This document shows, in pieces, positions 58,932 through 64,000 of a DNA stretch of 64,000 nucleotides; position 1 is the first letter of the stretch, and every line of letters starts with the position of its first letter. The position numbers and the translations under genes were made by a program. Origin of the DNA: Lachnospiraceae bacterium (GTDB lineage Bacteria > Bacillota > Clostridia > Lachnospirales > Lachnospiraceae); NCBI GenBank assembly GCA_029224965.1, contig JAQXVO010000012.1:21540-85539 (forward strand), written 5' to 3'. The notes below the pieces were generated by a model. That model was not told the origin of the DNA and did no database searches. It saw nothing but the letters and a program-made list of their open reading frames with translations.

Positions 58932-61418
58932 ATGTATATGAAGGGTAAGGGGAAAGGTATTTGGAAAAAGTTTGGTGCTCTCGCACTGGCAGCCGGCCTT
59001 GTGGCAGCTGCATTTGTGCCAGTCAGCGCCAGGGCAGAGACAGGGGGTGAGAATCAGAATTCTGCCACTGCCGAAAACGCGGATGCATATGTGGATCTAT
59101 CCGGAGAGTGGAATTTCAAGCTCTACCGCACCTACACGCAGATGTTTCAGTATCATGCCTATTTTAACGATGCGCAGAGATTTCTTCAGTGGGAGGATAA
59201 CAGCCTGGCACTCCTCCCGTCCGAGGAGATCTTCAGCAGCTGGGAGAAGTTTTCCATGCCGTATGATAATTACGCAACCGGCGGACTGCTCCCGATCGAA
59301 AGGGCGGGTGCCACAACATCAGCTGACGGAACATTCGATCCGAATTCCGTCATCCTGCCCAAATGGTCAGAGGCCTGGGTGTGCCGCACTTTTGACCTGC
59401 CGGCAGATTTTACTACAGAGAAGACTGCGACGCTCCTGATGGGCATCATTGACGACTGCGACGTGATCTATATCAACGGTCAGATGGTGGCTTCCAGCGG
59501 ATTTGTCGACGGGAACGGCAATAAAACCGCTCCCGGCGCAACCGGTGGATTTAACTATGGCGAGAAGGCAGCAGCTTCTTCCGACGAAAAGACAGCCAGC
59601 GACGAGACTGACCAGACATCTGCAGATTCGGTAGACCCTGCTTCACTGTGCAGATTCGAGAAATCCTACTGGGAGGTAGAACGCGAATACAAGATTCCGA
59701 CGTCCGTACTGAATCTCGGCGGATCCAACACAATCTGTGTGCGTCTGTATAATAACAATGGCAATGGAGGCTTCTATTCCGGCCATCCATACGCCATCTG
59801 CGGAAATGACCTTGCAGTACGTAAAGTCAAGGGTCTTCCAGCCGACACCATTCAGAAGGATGCCTTTAACAAAGTCATCAGCCAGCAGCAGCAAGCACTG
59901 GAAAGCGGCGATATCAATGCATACGCAGCAACCGTATCGGATAACTACCATAATAACGCAGCCGACAAGGAAGACAGGCTGTCTGAAATCAGAAGTCTGA
60001 TCGACGGATATACCGATATCACCGTAACAGATGAAAACCCCAGCACCTATAAAGAGGGGGATCAGTACTGGTATAATGCCAAAAGAACGATCACAGGCAT
60101 ACCAACCGCCGGAGGCGACCGCGCAACTCTTATGAGTCAGGAAATCGAGCAGTGTTATGCCCTGGAAAATGGCACCATGTATGAAAAAGGCAACTGGAAT
60201 CGCTGCTACTCAACTTCTTATAGTTCTTCTCTTCTGAATAAGGAAGCAACTTACAGTGTATACCTGCCGCCAAGCTATTATACCGATAAGGAAAAAAACT
60301 ATCCGGTTGTATATCTGCTCCATGGGATCAACTCTTCAAGTTCTTCCTTTGTAAATGTCGATAAGATCGGCGATTTCATGGATAAGCTGATTGAAAATGG
60401 AAAAATCATGGAGATGATCGTCATCATGCCAGATTCCGGAAAAAACAGCTTCTATCGGAATACAGAAGGCGAGGTAACTGACAGTACCGGTCCCTGGCAG
60501 GATCATATCACAAAAGACATCATCCGTATGGCAGACAGCACCTACCGTACCATACCGGACAGCAAGTACCGCGGCATTACCGGTATTTCCATGGGCGGAT
60601 ACGGCGCAGTTATGATCGGAACACAATTTCCGAACCTTTTCTCCAGTGTAGCTGTTCACATGGGATATCTGCCGCAGGATGAGTGCCTGGAAGCAATCAA
60701 GAACATGGCCTCTAGTGATATGGACTTCTATGATTTCTATTTTGACTGCGGTCTCCAGGATTCCATGGTAGATTACGAGGATACCGTGGCAATCCATGAA
60801 TACCTGACCAGCATCGGTAAGGCACACGGATACGACCTCAGAAATGGCGGCCATAACAGCGCTTTCTATATGGCTGGTATGGAAGCTTCCATGACCATGC
60901 ACAGCAATCATTTCCAGAAGTCCAATACGCAGACGACATACGAATTCCTAGAGGGTAAAAATCAAACCATTACAAAGGATGGTAAAACAGATCTTACCGG
61001 AAAAGTGAATGCACCCTACAGCAAATTTCTTTCCGCAGAGGTTGATGGCAATGTTCTGGATCCGAGCAGCTATACTGTAAGTTCAGGATCTACCATCTTT
61101 ACCCTGCACGCTTCTTATATTCAAAGCCTGGCAGCAGGAACCCATACGCTGAAACTGAACTTCACAGATGGCAGTACCGAAACAACATTTGAGGTTAAGG
61201 AGCCCCAGAAGCAGGAAGCAGGCAAAACGGAATCAGCTGCAGCAGTGACGAATACAGTGAAATCTGCAGAAAATACAGCAGCCAGCAGCTCTAAAACTAC
61301 CTCTCAGAGCCCGAAGACCGGGGATCTGTCTGAGATGCCTCTCTGGGTCCTCATACTGCTGATCGGTGCTGGTGCACTCACCCTTCTGACCATTTATCGT
61401 AGGAAAAAGAAGGCATAA
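58932..61418 (+). CDS. Cell-wall-anchored esterase (alpha/beta hydrolase)
   Basis: 828 residues. Signal peptide (about 1-35), then a galactose-binding-like sandwich (about 48-300, ending YAICGNDLAVRKV), a SnoaL-like middle (about 310-420), an esterase domain (about 430-660) with VVYLLHGINSS, active Ser553 in GISMGGYGAV, Asp probably near FYFDCGLQDS and His641 in NGGHNSAFY, then an Ig-like piece and the sorting signal SPKTG followed by a membrane segment and RRKKK. Sortase should anchor it to peptidoglycan. The fold is like esterase D/feruloyl or acetyl-xylan esterases, so plant polysaccharide deacylation is likely. AAAGGAG precedes the ATG. Confidence 0.88.
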   Translation: MYMKGKGKGIWKKFGALALAAGLVAAAFVPVSARAETGGENQNSATAENADAYVDLSGEWNFKLYRTYTQMFQYHAYFNDAQRFLQWEDNSLALLPSEEIFSSWEKFSMPYDNYATGGLLPIERAGATTSADGTFDPNSVILPKWSEAWVCRTFDLPADFTTEKTATLLMGIIDDCDVIYINGQMVASSGFVDGNGNKTAPGATGGFNYGEKAAASSDEKTASDETDQTSADSVDPASLCRFEKSYWEVEREYKIPTSVLNLGGSNTICVRLYNNNGNGGFYSGHPYAICGNDLAVRKVKGLPADTIQKDAFNKVISQQQQALESGDINAYAATVSDNYHNNAADKEDRLSEIRSLIDGYTDITVTDENPSTYKEGDQYWYNAKRTITGIPTAGGDRATLMSQEIEQCYALENGTMYEKGNWNRCYSTSYSSSLLNKEATYSVYLPPSYYTDKEKNYPVVYLLHGINSSSSSFVNVDKIGDFMDKLIENGKIMEMIVIMPDSGKNSFYRNTEGEVTDSTGPWQDHITKDIIRMADSTYRTIPDSKYRGITGISMGGYGAVMIGTQFPNLFSSVAVHMGYLPQDECLEAIKNMASSDMDFYDFYFDCGLQDSMVDYEDTVAIHEYLTSIGKAHGYDLRNGGHNSAFYMAGMEASMTMHSNHFQKSNTQTTYEFLEGKNQTITKDGKTDLTGKVNAPYSKFLSAEVDGNVLDPSSYTVSSGSTIFTLHASYIQSLAAGTHTLKLNFTDGSTETTFEVKEPQKQEAGKTESAAAVTNTVKSAENTAASSSKTTSQSPKTGDLSEMPLWVLILLIGAGALTLLTIYRRKKKA

Positions 61419-61497
61419 AATGCACTGTCAGATGTAATCCATTGGCATCAGGAAAAGATCAGATGTAACCCAATAAGAAAGATTAATTAAAATCTTT

Positions 61498-61567
61498 AAT
61501 ACCGCCAGCTGAACCATGTGGTATGCACTCTGATTCTGAATGCACATCCCTGTCAGCTGGCGGTATT
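61498..61567 (+). terminator. Long stem-loop after the esterase gene
   Basis: 15-bp perfect inverted repeat AATACCGCCAGCTGA (61498-61512) / TCAGCTGGCGGTATT (61553-61567) with a smaller inner stem (TGCA..TGCA). The T-run after it is short (TTCTT), so it may be a weak terminator or an mRNA-end stem. Confidence 0.7.
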
Positions 61568-61626
61568 CTTATAAATCAAGTATGTGATTGAGGACTTACA
61601 TTAGAACTCCCACTGCCCCGCAGAAA

Positions 61627-63069
61627 TCAAACTTCTCCGACCTCTGTTACATTCACAATGATCTCCTGATGAATTGGCTTCTCGAACTCGGAACACATTA
61701 TTTCGCATTGCAATGCAAAACTTCCAGATGTTTTCGGAATCATATAAAATCTTCTGAATCTGTTCCCATTGGGATGTAAAACCTGGTCCTTCTCAATTAT
61801 CAGTTTATTTTTTTTAACATCTGTTCTCTCGTGAATAGGGTCGCCTGCATGCCTTAACATGCTCGGAAGATCATGTGAGATATTATAATAAAACGGCGAT
61901 ATTGAAGCTCCCAGGTTATATAAATCATGATTTATGAGTCCCGTTTGTCTTTTTCTTATTTTTTCTTCAGCCTTTACAATAGGATTCTCTGGCAGTTTCG
62001 GAAGTTTTAATTTATCATGCTTTTCTATTTCATCCAAATCATATAGAACAATCTCATCCGAAGATATTATATTAACTCTTACATCCGTTGCCTTGGCTGT
62101 ACCGGTGTTGTTAATATCGACGTAAAAAGCCACTCCATTATTCACAATCTCTTTAATGGCCGTACTGTCATGATTTATTTCTTGAATTTTCTTTATACTA
62201 GGTAAATGTCTATTATATACGTCGATTTCTTCCTGCGTTACACCTAGCTGCCTAGCTCTATCGTCATATTCAAGTTGCGCATATCTGTCAGAATAGTTAA
62301 ACGGCTTGATATTCTTGATTTGTATATCAAGCCCAGTTCCGTTAATTTTTACCTGAGGAGATGTTTTGAACAGATCCAAGTGTTTCTTATCTTCATCGTC
62401 TTCTTCGTCCGCTACGTCAATTCCAAAATTAATAGAAAGAATTGGCTTCCGATCAGAAACCTGCTTTCTTAATTCTCGATTCTCTTCTTCAAGCTCCCGG
62501 ATTCTTTTGCTGCTTTCAGCTAGTTCTACAGTAATCTTTTCCCATTCGATATTATCTGCTCTTATCCAACCGGGACGTTTCCCTCTATCAATCTGCTTGT
62601 GAAGTGCTGTGGATACCTCTCTGGCAAGTTCATCCGCATTTGACCAGAAACTTACAAGACGACCATTTTTAACATATTCCGTGAATGTTTGAAGCTTTGA
62701 CAGTTTTTCAGGATCCGTTTCTATTTGATTTCCGCTCCTCGATGCATCATCTTTTATTACAAAAGACAGAATTGGAATCCCTGTAGTTTGCGCATATCGG
62801 AATTCTTTTTCTGTGTAACTGATCCCTGCATCAGGACCATTCTCCACGATGGAACCATACTTCCTGCCAACAATGATCACATAATAATCGGATGTGTCAA
62901 TAGCATCCTTAATAACCGTCCATTGATCTTCATCATCCGCAGAAAACATCTCCATGCCAATAGGGAACTGATACATTTCAAGGATAACATTTCTAACGGC
63001 ATCCCGCTCTGTAATAAGATCTGAATAAGTCGACGAAATAAAAATCTGATACTTCTTGTTATTTAGCAT
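61627..63069 (-). CDS. DUF4062 domain protein with coiled coil and C-terminal sensor-like domain
   Basis: 480 residues. N-terminal DUF4062 domain (about 5-105): YQIFISSTYSDLITERDAV, FPIGMEMFSADDEDQW, DYYVIIVGRKYGSI, a TIR-like Rossmann arrangement. Then a coiled coil (about 170-210, RIRELEEENRELRKQV) and a beta-rich C-terminal part of about 270 residues (NINNTGTAKATDVRVNII resembles CARDB/Ig-like repeats). DUF4062 domains are found in NLR-like immune proteins; this one lacks a visible NTPase. The SD is weak. It follows the broken HEPN-like gene by 247 bases on the same strand. Confidence 0.8.
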   Translation of the reverse strand: MLNNKKYQIFISSTYSDLITERDAVRNVILEMYQFPIGMEMFSADDEDQWTVIKDAIDTSDYYVIIVGRKYGSIVENGPDAGISYTEKEFRYAQTTGIPILSFVIKDDASRSGNQIETDPEKLSKLQTFTEYVKNGRLVSFWSNADELAREVSTALHKQIDRGKRPGWIRADNIEWEKITVELAESSKRIRELEEENRELRKQVSDRKPILSINFGIDVADEEDDEDKKHLDLFKTSPQVKINGTGLDIQIKNIKPFNYSDRYAQLEYDDRARQLGVTQEEIDVYNRHLPSIKKIQEINHDSTAIKEIVNNGVAFYVDINNTGTAKATDVRVNIISSDEIVLYDLDEIEKHDKLKLPKLPENPIVKAEEKIRKRQTGLINHDLYNLGASISPFYYNISHDLPSMLRHAGDPIHERTDVKKNKLIIEKDQVLHPNGNRFRRFYMIPKTSGSFALQCEIMCSEFEKPIHQEIIVNVTEVGEV

Positions 63070-63316
63070 TTTTTATTGACTCTGCTTCCTATATTTTCAC
63101 CAGCCTTAATGTACCATCTCGCCAAAATTCAGTATATCAGTAATACACTGTGATGAAATCAATTCTTCCTGAACAGATCCCTTGGCAGCAAAGTGTGAGT
63201 TCAAGTCCTTGGTTTCCTGGCCTCAAAGCCTTAAGTCAACAGCATTACCAACTTGCTACAAAAAATCTACTGTCAGAAGAACTGTGCTAATTGACCGCGC
63301 ATATGTAGACTCCCAT

Positions 63317-63793
63317 TTATTTATCATTTACACTTTGAAGTTCTCTTTCGCACACAACGCTAAATGCCTTAGCCAAATTTGCAAGAGATTTTCGATCGAT
63401 TGATTTCGTTTCTATATCACGATATTCTCCGAGGTATCGCCAGTTTACAAATGCGTTATCATGCCTTTCGAGACATTCCATAAACTCTAGATTGCAATGA
63501 ATTTTATTATATTCTATTTGCACATCACGTTGTTGGTTTTCACTTAGTTGAGAAAAGAGTTTTTTTTATGAATGGCCATGCACCTTTGCATTATTAATCA
63601 TAGCCTTCATATATAGTTCACAAGAAAAAGACAAGTTTACAGCGCATGGTCCGACGTAATATCTTAAGAACAGATATCCATCTACTATCATTGCAGCCTT
63701 CGCACCAATAACACGAAATCCATCAGCAGTATATTTATATTCTATAGAGTTAATTGTAGTATTTATCGTATCTTTCAATGCTCTTTCTTCCAT
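63317..63793 (-). pseudogene. HEPN-like gene interrupted by an in-frame stop
   Basis: Two open segments (75 and 82 codons) lie in the same frame separated by one TAA at 63566-63568: the first ends ...NNAKVHGHS, the next continues KKLFSQLSENQQRDVQIEYNKI. Together they make 158 residues of a continuous domain: GFRVIGAKAAMIVDGYLFLRYYVGPCAVNLSFSCELYMKAM, then HDNAFVNWRY. I recall HEPN-family proteins with SFALELYMK and HDDAFVEWRY in similar places. The stop is directly before a run of six A, so a sequencing error or a recent mutation is possible. The region 63070-63316 holds no other gene. Confidence 0.65.
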
Positions 63794-63850
63794 GTTTGTG
63801 ATTATTTAGGGCATTCTTAACGGTGCCTGTCACCAACGTGGTCAACCTAA

Positions 63851-63888
63851 GCCGGAAGCCCAGTAACCATGCGGGTTTCCGGCCTTTT
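63851..63888 (+). terminator. Terminator-like hairpin on the plus strand
   Basis: GCCGGAAGCCC / GGGTTTCCGGC (one mismatch) with an 11-base loop, followed by CTTTT. No plus-strand gene precedes it within 2 kb, so a small plus-strand RNA divergent from the HEPN-like gene is conceivable. Confidence 0.5.
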
Positions 63889-63949
63889 CTCATGTCTAAA
63901 ATTCCCGCAAAAATACAATAAAACAGTTGACAGGCATCTCCAAATGTGC

Positions 63950-63993
63950 GGCCGCTTTCACTACTGATGTTTAAAGAGGTAGTGAAAGCGGCC
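63950..63993. repeat. 15-bp perfect inverted repeat at the right edge
   Basis: GGCCGCTTTCACTAC (63950-63964) / GTAGTGAAAGCGGCC (63979-63993), loop of 14. No T-run on either strand, so not a standard terminator. It could be a recombination or protein-binding site; more sequence to the right is needed to say. Confidence 0.6.
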
Positions 63994-64000
63994 CATTGAT

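Noticed and set aside
63317..63523. Independent 68-codon gene
   Set aside because: It lies in the same frame as the preceding 75-codon segment with only one TAA between, and the two halves form one domain, so it was merged as an interrupted gene.

Overview
The window reads as chromosomal DNA of a low-to-mid GC Gram-positive anaerobe of the class Clostridia, most likely a Lachnospiraceae-type gut or rumen bacterium. The basis is gene order (ftsE-ftsX-ctpA-prfB; uvrC / hprK / murB / rapZ / whiA / HPr-like), protein similarity that I recognise by eye (CvfB, type III glutamine synthetase, DUF3737, sortase signal SPKTG), Shine-Dalgarno sites of the AGGAGG type and absence of Gram-negative features. 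About four fifths of the genes lie on the minus strand. No ribosomal RNA, CRISPR array, insertion sequence or prophage was recognised.

Layout. 1-5 kb: minus-strand cell-division/envelope operon (CdaR-type regulator, FtsE, FtsX, CtpA, release factor 2). 5.1-5.6 kb: intergenic region with six co-oriented DnaA-box-like nonamers. 5.6-10.9 kb: NlpC/P60 cell-wall hydrolase, thioredoxin reductase, CvfB, acyl-ACP thioesterase, tRNA-Gln, YigZ. 11.1-13.8 kb: class A PBP on the plus strand. 14.4-18.5 kb: GlnN, class II aldolase, lipid kinase. 18.5-26.5 kb: HPr-like, WhiA, RapZ, MurB, M18 aminopeptidase, HprK, UvrC. 26.6-31.5 kb: FtsH and an amino-acid ABC importer. 32.7-39 kb: phosphatase, AraC regulator, Maf, DMT transporter, nuclease-like protein. 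39.2-44.5 kb: HypA, two HypB and a 992-residue iron-sulfur flavoprotein. 44.9-54.5 kb: BirA, LarE, MalY/PatB, PepF, LysA, YuiD-like, DUF3737. 54.9-61.4 kb: PHP tyrosine phosphatase, lipoprotein phosphatase, polytopic membrane protein, wall-anchored esterase. 61.6-64 kb: DUF4062 protein and a HEPN-like gene interrupted by an in-frame stop, which looks like an accessory or defence patch.

The most striking feature is the intergenic space. Five separate intergenic regions carry a shared repeat of about 62 bp, each as a head-to-tail array of 8-9 units, and every unit contains an imperfect dyad (GTACAACG ... CGTTGTAC). I know of no described element of this form. Many other gaps carry private minisatellites (11, 15, 16, 21, 23, 38, 39, 48, 55, 57 bp), several of which include the stop codon and 3' end of the neighbouring gene, and a few genes contain in-frame minisatellites or hydrophilic insertions. 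Tandem duplication at gene borders seems to be a habit of this genome.

Regulatory themes: HprK together with an HPr-like protein that lacks the phosphorylatable His but keeps the regulatory Ser (Crh-like) points to CcpA-type carbon control. Nickel handling is suggested by HypA/HypB/HypB and LarE with no nickel enzyme in view. Positions of starts were chosen from Shine-Dalgarno spacing and family N-termini. All family names rest on reading the translations, not on a database search.
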